A stretch of 50,040 nucleotides of DNA from Aurantimonas coralicida (GTDB lineage Bacteria; Pseudomonadota; Alphaproteobacteria; Rhizobiales; Rhizobiaceae): NCBI GenBank assembly GCA_011050685.1, contig DRFF01000158.1:1-50040 (forward strand), in the 5' to 3' direction. Shown here in pieces: positions 36,257-45,752 of this stretch. The position numbers and the translations under genes are program-made. The notes below the pieces were generated by a model. The model did not search any database, had not been told where the DNA came from, and saw only the letters and a program-made list of their open reading frames with translations. How positions within the stretch are numbered: the first letter of the stretch is position 1; each line of letters starts with the position of its first letter.

Positions 36257-38083
36257 ATGAAGCTCCGCAACATCGCGATTATCGCGCACGTCGACCATGG
36301 CAAGACGACTCTCGTCGACAAGCTGCTGGCCCAATCCGGCTCATTCCGCGAGAACCAGCGCCAGGAAGACCGTGCGATGGACTCCAACGATCTGGAGAAG
36401 GAGCGCGGCATCACCATCCTGGCCAAGGCGACTTCGGTCGAGTGGAAGGATACCCGCATCAACATCGTCGATACGCCGGGCCACGCCGATTTCGGCGGCG
36501 AGGTGGAGCGTATCCTCAACATGGTCGATGGCGCCGTCATCCTGGTCGACGCGTCGGAAGGCCCGATGCCGCAGACGAAATTCGTGCTCGGCAAGGCGCT
36601 CAAGGTCGGATTGAAGCCGATCGTGGCGATCAACAAGATCGACCGCTCCGACGAGCGCCATCAGGAAGTGCTCAACGAGATCTTCGACCTGTTCGTCGCG
36701 CTCGACGCCACCGAAGAGCAGCTCGACTTCCCGGTGCTGTACGGCTCGGGCCGTGGCGGCTGGATGGCCGAGGAGCCGGAAGGCCCGCAGGACAAGGGAC
36801 TCGAGCCGCTGTTCGATTTGATCCTCAAGCATGTCCCGGAGCCGGACACCGCCGGCAAGGATGAGCCGTTCAAGATGATCGGCACGATTCTTGAGGCGAA
36901 CCCCTTCCTCGGCCGGCTGATCACCGGTCGCATCCAGTCGGGCTCGATCAAGCCGAACCAGGCGGTCAAGGTGCTGCATGGCGACGGCAAGCTGCTGGAA
37001 ACCGGCCGTATCTCGAAAATCCTTGCCTTCCGCGGCCTTGAGCGGGTGCCGCTCGAATTTGCCGAGGCAGGCGACATCGTCGCGATCGCCGGCCTGTCCA
37101 AGGGCACGGTCGCCGACACCTTCTGCGACCCGGCGGTGACCGAGCCGCTGCACGCGCAGCCGATCGATCCGCCGACGGTGACGATGTCCTTCATCGTCAA
37201 CGATTCCCCGCTCGCCGGCACCGAGGGCGACAAGGTCACGAGCCGCATCATCCGCGACCGTCTCTTGAAGGAAGCCGAAGGCAATGTCGCGCTGAAGATC
37301 GACGAGGCGGACGACAAGGATTCCTTCTACGTCTCCGGTCGCGGCGAGCTGCAGCTCGCCGTGCTGATCGAGACGATGCGCCGCGAGGGTTTCGAGCTCG
37401 GGATCTCGCGTCCGCGCGTCGTCATGAAAGAGGGCGAGAACGGCGAAACCCTGGAGCCGATCGAGGAAGTCGTCATCGACGTCGACGAGGAGCATTCCGG
37501 CATCGTCGTCCAGAAGATGAGCGAGCGCAAAGCCGAGATGATCGAGCTGCGCCCCTCCGGCGGCGACCGCCAGCGCCTGGTGTTCCACGCCCCGACGCGC
37601 GGCCTCATCGGCTATCAGTCGGAGCTGTTGACCGACACCCGCGGCACGGCGATCATGAACCGCCTGTTCCATTCTTACGCGCCGTTCAAGGGCACGCTAC
37701 CCGGCCGCAACACAGGTGTGTTGATCTCCAACGACACCGGCGAGAGCGTCGCCTTCGCCATGTTCAACCTGGAAGATCGCGGCCCGATGGTCATCGATGC
37801 CGGCGTCAAGGTCTATGCCGGCATGATCATCGGCATACACACTCGTGAGAACGATCTGGAAGTGAATGTTCTCAAGGGCAAGAAGCTGACCAATATGCGC
37901 GCTTCCGGCAAGGACGAGGCGATCAAGCTGACGCCGCCGATCCGCATGACGCTGGACCGGGCGCTGTCCTGGATTCAGGATGACGAACTGGTCGAGGTGA
38001 CGCCGAAGACGATCCGGCTGCGCAAGATCTATCTCGACTCGAACGAGCGCAAGCGCTTCGACAAGAGCCGTAAGGCGGCTTGA
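36257..38083 (+). CDS. typA: Ribosome-associated GTPase TypA/BipA
   Basis: The protein is 608 residues from ATG 36257 ([19 protein letters not shown]); a TTG at 36239 is not needed. GTPase motifs: G1 [10 protein letters not shown]2 in RGITI, G3 [12 protein letters not shown]4 NKIDR. Domains II and III follow, with [20 protein letters not shown] in the beta barrel, and the BipA-specific C-terminal domain contains [20 protein letters not shown] and [20 protein letters not shown]. It supports ribosome assembly and translation at low temperature or under stress. It ends 39 bases before a strong bidirectional terminator shared with the convergent aminotransferase. Confidence 0.96.
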   Translation: MKLRNIAIIAHVDHGKTTLVDKLLAQSGSFRENQRQEDRAMDSNDLEKERGITILAKATSVEWKDTRINIVDTPGHADFGGEVERILNMVDGAVILVDASEGPMPQTKFVLGKALKVGLKPIVAINKIDRSDERHQEVLNEIFDLFVALDATEEQLDFPVLYGSGRGGWMAEEPEGPQDKGLEPLFDLILKHVPEPDTAGKDEPFKMIGTILEANPFLGRLITGRIQSGSIKPNQAVKVLHGDGKLLETGRISKILAFRGLERVPLEFAEAGDIVAIAGLSKGTVADTFCDPAVTEPLHAQPIDPPTVTMSFIVNDSPLAGTEGDKVTSRIIRDRLLKEAEGNVALKIDEADDKDSFYVSGRGELQLAVLIETMRREGFELGISRPRVVMKEGENGETLEPIEEVVIDVDEEHSGIVVQKMSERKAEMIELRPSGGDRQRLVFHAPTRGLIGYQSELLTDTRGTAIMNRLFHSYAPFKGTLPGRNTGVLISNDTGESVAFAMFNLEDRGPMVIDAGVKVYAGMIIGIHTRENDLEVNVLKGKKLTNMRASGKDEAIKLTPPIRMTLDRALSWIQDDELVEVTPKTIRLRKIYLDSNERKRFDKSRKAA

Positions 38084-38121
38084 TCGCCTGGCGCTTAAGA
38101 CCAAGCGGCCCTCTATGCTGA

Positions 38122-38163
38122 CGAAAAAACGGGTGCCTGCTCTCGCGGGCACCCGTTTTTCGT
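38122..38163. terminator. Bidirectional terminator between typA and the aminotransferase
   Basis: A stem made of AAAAACGGGTGCC and GGCACCCGTTTTT surrounds a loop of about 10 bases. The A-run on the left and the T-run on the right make it work for both convergent genes. Confidence 0.85.
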
Positions 38164-38197
38164 CGGCACGACTTGAGAGATCGCGCGATCGAATGGG

Positions 38198-39406
38198 TTA
38201 CGCGGCCGCCACTTGCGAGCCGGCCGCCTCGGACTCCTCGCCGCGGTAATAATCCTGCGCCGCTGCGACGCCCGATCCGAGCTCGATCCGTGCGCCGGCG
38301 TCGACCAGCGCCATCTCGGCAATACTCAGCGCGGTCAGGCACATCCCCGCATTGAGATCACCGAGATGACCGATGCGGAACACCTTGCCCGATAATTGCG
38401 CGAGCCCGCTGCCGAACGAGGTTTCGTAGCGCTCATAGGCGATCTTGAGCACCGCGTTGGCATCGACACCCTCCGGCACGCGAATGGCCGAGACGGTGTC
38501 GGAATGCCATTGCGGCGCCACCGCCTGAAGCTTCAGCCCCATGCCGGCAACGCCGCGCCGGACGCCTTCGGCCAGCCGGTGATGGCGGGCGAAGACATTG
38601 TCGAGCCCTTCCTCGAACAGCATGTCGAGCGCGACCCTTAGCCCGTGGAAGAACTGCGTCGGCGGCGTATAGGGGAAATAGCCCTGATCGTTGAGCGCGA
38701 TCATGTCGGCGAAGGAGAAGTAGCACCGCTCCATCTTCGGGCGGTTGTCACGATACGCGACCATGGCTTTTTCCGATACCGACAGGAACGACAGCCCGGC
38801 CGGTAGCATGAAGCCCTTCTGCGAGCCGGCGACGGCCAGATCGACGCCCCATTGGTCCTGGCGAAAATCGATCGAGGCGATCGACGAAACGCCGTCGACG
38901 AAGATCAGCGCGGGGTGCGAATGGGCATCGAGCAGCTTGCGGACCCCGGCGATATCCGAGGCCACGCCGGTCGCCGTCTCGTTCTGGGTGGCGAAGACGG
39001 CGCGAATCTCATGCGCCTTGTCCGCCGCGATGACGCGCTCGTATTCGTCCAACGGCACGCCCGCGCCCCATTGGACGTCAATCGCCGTCACGTCGAGGCC
39101 GAGGCGGATCGCCATATCCACCCACAGATGCGAGAACTGGCCGAAGCGCGACATCAGCACCTTGTCGCCGCGCGCGAGCGTGTTCTGGATAGCCGCCTCC
39201 CAGGCGCCCGTCCCCGAGGAGGGGTACATGAAAACGCGGCCGTCCTTGTTTTGAAAGACCTTCTTCATGTCGCGGAACAGCGGCAAGGTCAGTTCGGGCA
39301 AGTCCGGGGAGCGCTGATCCTCCATCGGCACGTTCATGGCGCGACGGACGCGCTCGGGAACGTTGGTCGGGCCGGGGATGAACAGATGTCGGATACCGTG
39401 CTTCAA
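38198..39406 (-). CDS. sgaA: Serine-glyoxylate aminotransferase (SgaA type)
   Basis: This 402-residue class V aminotransferase starts MKHGIRHLFIPGPTNVPERV. The PLP lysine is Lys197 in LAVAGSQKGFMLPAGL, and Asp171 of IFVDGVSSIASIDF contacts the pyridine nitrogen. MYPSSGTGAWEAAIQNTL is the phosphate-binding region. YFPYTPPTQFFHGLRVALDM is the other conserved block. The enzyme makes glycine and hydroxypyruvate from serine and glyoxylate, a step of the serine cycle of methylotrophs and of photorespiratory-type glyoxylate salvage. No other serine-cycle gene is present in the window, so C1 metabolism is only suggested. It converges with typA. Confidence 0.92.
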   Translation of the reverse strand: MKHGIRHLFIPGPTNVPERVRRAMNVPMEDQRSPDLPELTLPLFRDMKKVFQNKDGRVFMYPSSGTGAWEAAIQNTLARGDKVLMSRFGQFSHLWVDMAIRLGLDVTAIDVQWGAGVPLDEYERVIAADKAHEIRAVFATQNETATGVASDIAGVRKLLDAHSHPALIFVDGVSSIASIDFRQDQWGVDLAVAGSQKGFMLPAGLSFLSVSEKAMVAYRDNRPKMERCYFSFADMIALNDQGYFPYTPPTQFFHGLRVALDMLFEEGLDNVFARHHRLAEGVRRGVAGMGLKLQAVAPQWHSDTVSAIRVPEGVDANAVLKIAYERYETSFGSGLAQLSGKVFRIGHLGDLNAGMCLTALSIAEMALVDAGARIELGSGVAAAQDYYRGEESEAAGSQVAAA

Positions 39407-39636
39407 GATGACCTCCCATAAACCGGGATCGCGGGCGTTCGCACACGTCTTCGTCGGTTTTTCTCGATCGTACCCCTCCCTCCCCTATAGGCATACTTTC
39501 AAATTCTGTCGTCGGCGTAAGCTTTTCTTATCCATCATCGGCGGATGTCGGCACCCTCCACGCCCGGTTGTGGACAGCGGGCGCGGGATCGCTATCCAGT
39601 CAGCCAGGATGATGACAACGAAAAGCGAGTGGGGAA

Positions 39637-40017
39637 ATGGGTCTTCTTTCCGGTATCATGGGACTGACCAGCGACGCCGATATCGACGAGGTACGGAGCG
39701 ACCTCGACCCGATACTGCTGGCTGACGAAGATGTGGATCTGGCGTTTCGGGTCGTCCGCGATCTGTTCGTGTTCACCGATCTTCGCCTGATCATCGTCGA
39801 CAAGCAGGGCATGACCGGCCGCAAACGGCATATCCAAACGATCCCCTATCGCTCGATCACCATGTTCGCGATCGAGACGGCCGGCAAGTTCGACGCTGAT
39901 TCCGAACTGACGCTGTGGATGAGCGGACAGCCACCGCTGTTGCGCCAATTATCGCGCCGCGCCGACATCGCCGGTATCCAGCGCGCTCTGGCGCACGGGG
40001 TCCTCGACCGAAAGTGA
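39637..40017 (+). CDS. Bacterial PH-domain protein
   Basis: The 126-residue protein consists of a single PH-like beta sandwich: VRSDLDPILLADEDVDLAFR, then VVRDLFVFTDLRLIIVDKQG and MTGRKRHIQTIPYRSITMFA, with IETAGKFDADSELTLWMSGQ before a C-terminal helix. This is the YvbH/DUF1696-like (bPH_1) family, cytoplasmic proteins that form ring oligomers. Function is unknown. The start is supported by GTGGGGAAATG. It stands alone, 230 bases from the divergent aminotransferase gene. Confidence 0.88.
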   Translation: MGLLSGIMGLTSDADIDEVRSDLDPILLADEDVDLAFRVVRDLFVFTDLRLIIVDKQGMTGRKRHIQTIPYRSITMFAIETAGKFDADSELTLWMSGQPPLLRQLSRRADIAGIQRALAHGVLDRK

Positions 40018-40222
40018 GGCGCTCTCCAATCGGTCATTCGAGACAGCGCTGTCGTCCACCGCGATAGGTCGGACGCCTCCTCCGCCAAACTCGAAAAGCC
40101 GGGGACAAACCGGGCAACCGCGTCGGCAACGCCGGTGTGCGATTGATGTTCGCGGACAATCAGCGGAAAAACGAGCTGGCGAACGAGACGGATCGATCGA
40201 GACGGTTTATGGTTAATATCCA

Positions 40223-40729
40223 ATGAACACGATTGTCGCCGAAACTCGCTTAGCCGAACCGCGCGACTCCGCGGCGCTGGCGGCGGTGCATGAGGCGGCC
40301 TGGCGCGGCGCCTATGCCGGCTTGATCCCCCACAACAGTCTCTCCCGAATGATCGGACGACGCCACGAAGCCTGGTGGGCCCGGGCGATCCGCGGCGAAG
40401 CGGCGATCCTGGTGGTCGAGTTCGCCGACGAAACGGTCGGCTATGCCACGCTCGGGCACAACCGGGCCGAGGCGATCAAGGCCGAGGGCGAGATCTACGA
40501 ACTCTACATGCGACCGGAATATCAAGGGCTGGGCTTCGGGGGGCGCCTGTTCAGGGCGGCCAGAGGCCTGCTGGCCGACCGCCGTCTGAGCGGGCTGGTG
40601 GTCTGGGCGCTCGCGGACAATCACCAGGCCGTCGACTTCTATGCGCGGCTCGGCGGCGCCGATGTCGCCGAGGGCAGCGAAGTGTTTGATGGCCGCAACC
40701 TCGGCAAGATCGCCTTCGTCTGGCCCTGA
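40223..40729 (+). CDS. GNAT-family acetyltransferase
   Basis: This 168-residue protein is a complete GNAT fold. It opens TRLAEPRDSAALAAVHEAAW and RGAYAGLIPHNSLSRMIGRR, a form common among ribosomal-protein-like or small-molecule acetyltransferases. The CoA loop is EYQGLGFGGRLFRAARG, and DNHQAVDFYARLGGADVAEG supplies the Tyr general acid before the last strands. The substrate is unknown. A gap of 205 bases, in which I saw no gene, separates it from the PH-domain gene. It is followed by 192 bases before ppa. Confidence 0.92.
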   Translation: MNTIVAETRLAEPRDSAALAAVHEAAWRGAYAGLIPHNSLSRMIGRRHEAWWARAIRGEAAILVVEFADETVGYATLGHNRAEAIKAEGEIYELYMRPEYQGLGFGGRLFRAARGLLADRRLSGLVVWALADNHQAVDFYARLGGADVAEGSEVFDGRNLGKIAFVWP

Positions 40730-40921
40730 TAACGGGCCGTCGTCGCGGCGATCGCACGGGTTTGTTGCACCGCCCTTCGGGAGCGGTTAGAGCATCGGAC
40801 GACCCCCAAGGCGCCCCAGATCGAGATTTCCCCGCGCTTTGACAAGCCAATCCAGGCGTTCATGCTGTCGGTGCCCCTGACGCGCCGACCGCCCGGCCCG
40901 CGACCGTGAAGAGGACAGATC

Positions 40922-41458
40922 ATGCGCATCGATGCGATCGCCATCGGCAACACCCCCCCCGACGATATCAACGTCATCATCGAGGTGCCGCTCGGCGGTC
41001 ATCCGATCAAATACGAGATGGACAAGGAGGCCGGCTGCCTCGTCGTCGACCGGTTCCTCTACACGCCGATGACCTATCCGGGGAATTACGGCTTCGTGCC
41101 GCACACGCTGTCCGACGACGGCGATCCGATCGACGTCCTGATCTGCAACACCCGCCCGCTGTTTCCCGGCTGCGTCATCAACTGCCGGCCGATCGGCGTT
41201 CTGGTCATGGAAGACAACAAGGGCCAGGACGAGAAGATCATCGCCGTGCCCTCGCCGCACATCACCCGCCGTTTCGAGATGGTCACGGAATACAAGGACC
41301 TGCCGGAGATCACCTTGCAGCAGGTCGAGCATTTCTTCGAGCACTACAAGGATCTGGAACCCGGCAAGTGGGTGAAGATCGGCGATTGGGGCGATAGCGA
41401 CAAGGCGCGCACCCTGATCACGGAAGCCATCGAACGCGAGAAGCAGACCAAGGCCTAA
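40922..41458 (+). CDS. ppa: Inorganic pyrophosphatase (family I)
   Basis: This 178-residue soluble enzyme hydrolyses pyrophosphate and so pulls biosynthetic reactions forward. Active-site residues lie in [20 protein letters not shown] and [20 protein letters not shown], where DGDPIDVL is the metal-binding signature of family I. The downstream [18 protein letters not shown] and [17 protein letters not shown] segments complete the set. The start ([20 protein letters not shown]) has GAAGAGGACAG about 8 bases upstream. The length equals that of other proteobacterial hexameric enzymes. Confidence 0.96.
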   Translation: MRIDAIAIGNTPPDDINVIIEVPLGGHPIKYEMDKEAGCLVVDRFLYTPMTYPGNYGFVPHTLSDDGDPIDVLICNTRPLFPGCVINCRPIGVLVMEDNKGQDEKIIAVPSPHITRRFEMVTEYKDLPEITLQQVEHFFEHYKDLEPGKWVKIGDWGDSDKARTLITEAIEREKQTKA

Positions 41459-41673
41459 GCGAAACCGGGCGGGCGGCGCGCGAGCGCCGCTCGCATAGCC
41501 GCAACCTTCCGCGAACAAAGTGTGCCCATTTCATGAACGATTGATATCCGGTAAACAGCCGGGTGCCTTTGTCATGCGCAGTTTGCACACGAGATTTGCA
41601 ATTTAATGCCCTGCTCTTGTGCAACGCAATATACTATGTCTGGGTCATCGCAACGACCTGTCTGGACAGAACC

Positions 41674-41820
41674 ATGTTTCGCCATCTCACCAGCCGCCTG
41701 CAGGCTTACCGCAACCAGCGCAACGACATTCGCCAGTTGTCCATGATGGACGACCGCGCCCTGTCCGACATCGGCGTAGGCCGTGCCGACATCGCGCGCG
41801 CTGTTCGCTTCGGCCGCTAA
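41674..41820 (+). CDS. DUF1127 mini-protein
   Basis: This 48-residue protein is MFRHLTSRLQAYRNQRNDIR, then QLSMMDDRALSDIGVGRADI, ending ARAVRFGR. The arginine-rich helix plus LxxLDDRxLxDIG-type motif defines DUF1127 (YjiS-like). The family is abundant in Alphaproteobacteria; short members have been linked with phosphate metabolism, RNA turnover and stress responses. The frame is open upstream to 41563, but the family starts at this Met. A 215-base region before it probably holds its promoter, and a hairpin and terminator follow. Confidence 0.88.
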   Translation: MFRHLTSRLQAYRNQRNDIRQLSMMDDRALSDIGVGRADIARAVRFGR

Positions 41821-41925
41821 TGCGCCGTGCGTCCATTCGGACGCACAAAGAACGCTCTCACGCTTTGATCGAGCATCGGACCGCTACGCCTTCCGGGCCG
41901 GCGATCCGACGAGATACCGCTTGAG

Positions 41926-41961
41926 CGCCGCCGCCGTGAACAACGGACGGGCGGCGTTTTT
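41926..41961 (+). terminator. Rho-independent terminator after the DUF1127 gene
   Basis: CGCCGCC (41926-41932) pairs with GGCGGCG (41950-41956), followed by TTTTT. A second perfect hairpin, GTGCGTCC/GGACGCAC with an ATTC loop, lies at 41827-41846, directly after the stop, without a T-run. Confidence 0.65.
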
Positions 41962-41992
41962 GCGTCCGCAGTACGATGGGGATGGTGATCCT

Positions 41993-42304
41993 TCAGAGTG
42001 CCTCAAGCGCGGCGACCAGCACCAGCGGATCGCCCTCGATCCGCAATGTCTTCGCGCGTGATGTGTGACCGGCGACCACGGTAACGGCCGATTTCGGCAC
42101 CCCAAGATGTTTCGCCAGCATGGCCGTCAACGCCTTGTTCGCCTTGCCGTCCTCCGGCACCGCCCGGACCCGGGCGCGTAGATGCAAACGCCCTTCCGCA
42201 CCCGCTTCCCGTCCGTCGATTCGGTCGACCGAGGATTTCGGCGTCAGCCTGACCTGCACGAGCACGCCGTCATCGACGACGCGCCAGAGGCCCGGCTCGG
42301 CCAC
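41993..42304 (-). CDS. yggU: YggU-like protein (DUF167)
   Basis: The core AEPGLWRVVDDGVLVQVRLT, then PKSSVDRIDGREAGAEGRLH, AVPEDGKANKALTAMLAKHL and SAVTVVAGHTSRAKTLRIEG is the full DUF167 family, small cytoplasmic proteins of unknown function. I choose GTG 42304 (103 residues), because the family begins a few residues before the Trp, and because the ATG at 42361 would make the first 12 codons overlap the conserved end of yggT in another frame. That longer version (122 residues) cannot be excluded. It lies directly downstream of yggT, as in many Proteobacteria. Confidence 0.87.
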   Translation of the reverse strand: MAEPGLWRVVDDGVLVQVRLTPKSSVDRIDGREAGAEGRLHLRARVRAVPEDGKANKALTAMLAKHLGVPKSAVTVVAGHTSRAKTLRIEGDPLVLVAALEAL

Positions 42305-42326
42305 AGCCGACAGTCGCGCGACCGGC

Positions 42327-42629
42327 TCAGACGCCGACGCTGTAAATCGCCGGGTTGACATAATAGACCAGCAGATACTGCAGGAACATGATCGCGAACA
42401 GCACGACCAGCGGCGACAGGTCGATGCCGCCGAGATCGGGCAGCACCTTGCGGATGCGCCGATAGACCGGCTCGGTCAGCTGCCACAGGAAGCGCCCAAC
42501 CGAATCGACGAAGGGGTTGCCCGGATTGACGATGTTGAAGGCGTAGAGCCAGGAGAGGATCGCCGATGCGATGACGACCCACCAATACAGGTTGAGCGCC
42601 TGATAAAGAACATAGGTGACTGCGAGCAT
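42327..42629 (-). CDS. yggT: YggT-family membrane protein
   Basis: This protein is 100 residues from ATG 42629 (MLAVTYVLYQALNLYWWVVI). A single YGGT unit is visible: two hydrophobic helices flanking LSWLYAFNIVNPGNPFVDSV, GRFLWQLTEPVYRRIRKVLP and DLGGIDLSPLVVLFAIMFLQ. The WLTEPVYRRIRKxLPxxGGxDxSP block is the diagnostic motif. The family is thought to act in membrane integrity or osmotic adaptation; the molecular role is not established. A longer frame to 42689 exists without a good start. It is first in a two-gene run with yggU. Confidence 0.92.
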   Translation of the reverse strand: MLAVTYVLYQALNLYWWVVIASAILSWLYAFNIVNPGNPFVDSVGRFLWQLTEPVYRRIRKVLPDLGGIDLSPLVVLFAIMFLQYLLVYYVNPAIYSVGV

Positions 42630-42783
42630 GAATATCCGGACCTTTGCGACGACGTGCCCCGATGTAGCCATCGCCCCTTGAAATCGCAAGCCGGCGACGG
42701 CGGCGCCGAGAGATCACAGCGCCGCCGATTGCCCGTTGACACCGCCGAGCCCCGCACCCTATATCGCGAGCGCAATGGTGGAC

Positions 42784-42859
<76 letters not shown>

Positions 42860-42928
42860 GCCAGTCTCATGCTTGTCCAGGACGCCCCGTAAGCCTGGTA
42901 TGACGCGCCCGACGGTTCGGGCTGAGCC

Positions 42929-44224
42929 ATGGCAGGTGCGGTCGTGACCCAGGACGTGGAAGCTGAGGCCGGCGCGCAACCCGCCTCCGACGGGAGCGCC
43001 ATTCCGGACGACGACCGCTTCGCCGCCTTCCGCAATCCCCGTTTCCTGCGCTACTGGCTCGCCCGCTTCTTTTCTACTTTCGCTATCCAAATCGTCATCG
43101 TCTCGGTCAGCTGGCAGATCTACGATCTGACCCGCAATCCGCTGGATCTCGGCATCGTCGGCCTTTGCCAGTTCCTGCCCGCCCTGCTTCTGGTTCTCGT
43201 CACCGGCGCGGCGGCCGACCGGTTTTCGCGACGGCTGATCATGGGGCTGGCCATTTTCGTCGAGGCGATCGGGGCACTCGCCCTGCTACTGCTGACGTGG
43301 CATGGCCTCGCCTCGCCGCTGCCGGTCTTCGCCGTCCTCGTCGGCTTCGGTATCGCCCGCGCCTTCTTCGGCCCGTCTTCGCAATCGCTCGTCGTCAATC
43401 TCGTGACCCGGCAGGAACTTGCCAACGCCATCGCCTGGAACTCCTCCTCCTGGCAGATCGCGGCGATCGTCGGCCCGGTCGCCGGCGGCCTCCTCTACGG
43501 CGTCTCGCCGCTCGCCGCCTATGCCACCGGCCTCGCGCTCTTTCTCGGCGCCGCGACGCTGGTGATGTCGATCCGCGCGCCCGCCCGCAAGCGCGTCGCC
43601 GAACCGGCCAGCTTCGAGACAGTCGTCGCCGGCTTTCGCTACATCTGGTCGGAAAAGGTGGTGCTCGGTGCGATCTCGCTCGACCTCTTCGCGGTGCTCA
43701 TGGGCGGCGCGGTGGCGCTGATGCCGGTGTATGCCCGCGACGTGCTGGAGGTCGGTCCCTGGGGCCTCGGCTTGTTGCGCGCCGCGCCGGGAATCGGCGC
43801 CGTCGCCATGGCGGTCTGGCTTGCCGCCCACCCGGTCAAGGACAATGCCGGCCGGGTGATGTTCATCTTCGTCGGCTTGTTCGGCGCCTTCACGGTGGTT
43901 TTCGGCCTCGCCACGGTGCCGTGGCTGGCGATCGTCGCGCTCGTGCTGATGGGCGCCTCCGACATGATCAGCGTCTATGTCCGCGAGACCTTGCTGCAGC
44001 TGTGGACGCCGGACGCGGTGCGCGGCCGGGTCAACGCCGTCAACATGGTGTTCCTTGGCGCCTCCAACGAACTCGGCGAATTCCGCGCCGGGGTCATGGC
44101 GTTCTGGATCGGCGCGGTGCCGGCCGTGGTCCTAGGCGGTGCCGCGACCGTGGGCGTCACCGGCCTGTGGGCCTGGATGTTTCCGGAACTCCGCCAGGTT
44201 CGCCATCTCGCCGGACGGGACTGA
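42929..44224 (+). CDS. MFS exporter, enterobactin-exporter-like (MFS_3)
   Basis: The 431-residue protein has a charged N-terminal arm (1-40) and about 12 membrane spans. Family marks are NPRFLRYWLARFFSTFAIQI, then WQIYDLTRNPLDLGIVGLCQ, LVTGAAADRFSRRLIMGLAI (motif A with the RFSRR loop) and ARAFFGPSSQSLVVNLVTRQ. A later cytoplasmic segment, IWSEKVVLGAISLDLFAVLM, starts the second half. It resembles EntS-type exporters; the substrate is unknown. There is no siderophore cluster in the window. It starts 69 bases after the tRNA and converges with the HAD gene. Confidence 0.92.
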   Translation: MAGAVVTQDVEAEAGAQPASDGSAIPDDDRFAAFRNPRFLRYWLARFFSTFAIQIVIVSVSWQIYDLTRNPLDLGIVGLCQFLPALLLVLVTGAAADRFSRRLIMGLAIFVEAIGALALLLLTWHGLASPLPVFAVLVGFGIARAFFGPSSQSLVVNLVTRQELANAIAWNSSSWQIAAIVGPVAGGLLYGVSPLAAYATGLALFLGAATLVMSIRAPARKRVAEPASFETVVAGFRYIWSEKVVLGAISLDLFAVLMGGAVALMPVYARDVLEVGPWGLGLLRAAPGIGAVAMAVWLAAHPVKDNAGRVMFIFVGLFGAFTVVFGLATVPWLAIVALVLMGASDMISVYVRETLLQLWTPDAVRGRVNAVNMVFLGASNELGEFRAGVMAFWIGAVPAVVLGGAATVGVTGLWAWMFPELRQVRHLAGRD

Positions 44225-44246
44225 CACCTCTGCCCGCCGAAGAGGT

Positions 44247-44954
44247 TCAGCCGAGCGCCCCAATCAGCCCCGCCACTTCGCCGAGCCGCTCGATGCGGCG
44301 AAAGCGCGGGTCGTCCGCCGGCGCCTCGGCGCGTTCCAGCGCCCAGGTCAGATCATGCGGCACGTGCACGCCGTAGCTGCCCGCGGCGAGCGCCGGCAGG
44401 ACGTCCGATTTCAGCGAATTGCCGACCATCATCGCCCGCGCCGGCCCGTCGCCGTGGCGCGCGAAAATCCGTTCGTAGGTCGCCGCCGATTTGTCGCTGA
44501 CGATCTCGACCGCGTCGAAGAAGTCGCCGAGTCCGGAGGCGGCGAGCTTCCTTTCCTGGTCGAACAGATCGCCCTTGGTGATCAGCACCAGCCGGTAGCG
44601 CCCGGCGAGCGCTTCCAGCGTCTCCTGAGCCTCCGGCAGCGTCTCGACCGGATGCTCCAGCATCTCCCGGCCGGCGTCGATGATCTGGCGCACGATCGCC
44701 GGCGAGGCGTTGTCGCCAGTGACATCAAGAGCGGTCTCGATCATCGACAGGACAAAGCCTTTGATGCCGAAGCCGTAACGGGCAAGGTTGCGGCGTTCGG
44801 CATCGAGCAGCCGGCTGGACACGACCTCACCCGTCGCATGGTCCGCGAGCATCTCGCGAAACCGAGCCTCGGTCAGCTGGAAGAACCGTTCATTGTGCCA
44901 GAGCGTGTCGTCGGCATCGAAGCCGATGGTGGTGAGCGTCGTGCTGGATGGCAT
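44247..44954 (-). CDS. HAD-superfamily phosphatase
   Basis: This 235-residue HAD hydrolase has motif I DADDTL with nucleophile Asp13 and acid/base Asp15 (GFDADDTLWHNERFFQ), motif II in LVLITKGD, and motif IV in MMVGNSLKSDVLPALAAGSYGVHVP. A four-helix cap domain (about 20-100) lies between I and II, as in the C1-capped YjjG/phosphoglycolate-phosphatase-like group. The substrate is unknown. It is the last gene of the six-gene minus-strand run, starting 9 bases after the amidotransferase gene, and it converges with the MFS gene. Confidence 0.92.
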   Translation of the reverse strand: MPSSTTLTTIGFDADDTLWHNERFFQLTEARFREMLADHATGEVVSSRLLDAERRNLARYGFGIKGFVLSMIETALDVTGDNASPAIVRQIIDAGREMLEHPVETLPEAQETLEALAGRYRLVLITKGDLFDQERKLAASGLGDFFDAVEIVSDKSAATYERIFARHGDGPARAMMVGNSLKSDVLPALAAGSYGVHVPHDLTWALERAEAPADDPRFRRIERLGEVAGLIGALG

Positions 44955-44963
44955 GATCCGGTC

Positions 44964-45752
44964 TCACTCCTCCACCCGCGCCCCGAAAATCCTGGCGAGG
45001 AATTCTTCCAGCCAGCGCCGGATCGGCGCGTCGTAGATCGCCCGCCCGTCGAAGTGCTGACGCCGCCCCTGCGCGCCCGGCAGCTTCAGCCGTTCATGCC
45101 CGCGCGTCGTCCAGCGGTGCATCATGGCGAGCGTCAGTTCGGCATGGAACTGCACCCCGTAGGCGGCCTTGCCATAGCTGAACGCCTGGTTCGGATACCA
45201 GTCGCCCGTCGCCAGGCGTTTCGCGCCATGCGGCAGGTCGAAGCCCTCGCGGTGCCATTGATAGACCATGTCCGGCCAGTGCGGCATTAGCATCCGCCCC
45301 TCGGTGGTCGGCTGGATCGGGTAATAGCCGACCTCGGCGAAACCATGCGGATGGCTGGCGACCGGTGCGCCAAGATGCTTGGCGAGCATCTGCGCGCCGA
45401 GGCAGATACCGAGAAACGGCCGCTCCTCGGCCAATGGCACTTTGAGCCAATCGATCTCGCGGACGAGATGCGCATCGGTATCGTTGGCGCTGGGCGGCCC
45501 GCCGAAGACGATGGCGCCGCCATGCCCGTCCAGGGTCTCCGGCAAGGGATCGCCCATCACCGGCCGGCGGATGTCGAGCGTGACGCCGTGCGCCTCAAGC
45601 AATTGCCCGACGCGGCCGGGTGTCGAGCTTTCCTGATGCAGGACGATCAGAATCGGGCGCTCGTCCGCGCCGTCGAGGCTGTAGCGGTGTTCCGCCGCCG
45701 CATGACGGACCGTTTCGGCAGCATCCTGTTCGCGCTTGTCGTAATAGGCCAT
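44964..45752 (-). CDS. Class I glutamine amidotransferase-like protein
   Basis: The 262-residue protein contains the triad glutaminase fold: PFLGICLGAQMLAKHLG with nucleophile Cys117, and YGVQFHAELT with His203 and Glu205. GGAIVFGGPPSAND forms the oxyanion strand. Only the amidotransferase domain is present, so it probably works with another synthase or hydrolyses a gamma-glutamyl bond by itself, as in the GMP-synthase-like group of unknown function. Its ATG overlaps the stop of the terB-like gene by one base (TGATG), a sign of translational coupling. Confidence 0.9.
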   Translation of the reverse strand: MAYYDKREQDAAETVRHAAAEHRYSLDGADERPILIVLHQESSTPGRVGQLLEAHGVTLDIRRPVMGDPLPETLDGHGGAIVFGGPPSANDTDAHLVREIDWLKVPLAEERPFLGICLGAQMLAKHLGAPVASHPHGFAEVGYYPIQPTTEGRMLMPHWPDMVYQWHREGFDLPHGAKRLATGDWYPNQAFSYGKAAYGVQFHAELTLAMMHRWTTRGHERLKLPGAQGRRQHFDGRAIYDAPIRRWLEEFLARIFGARVEE

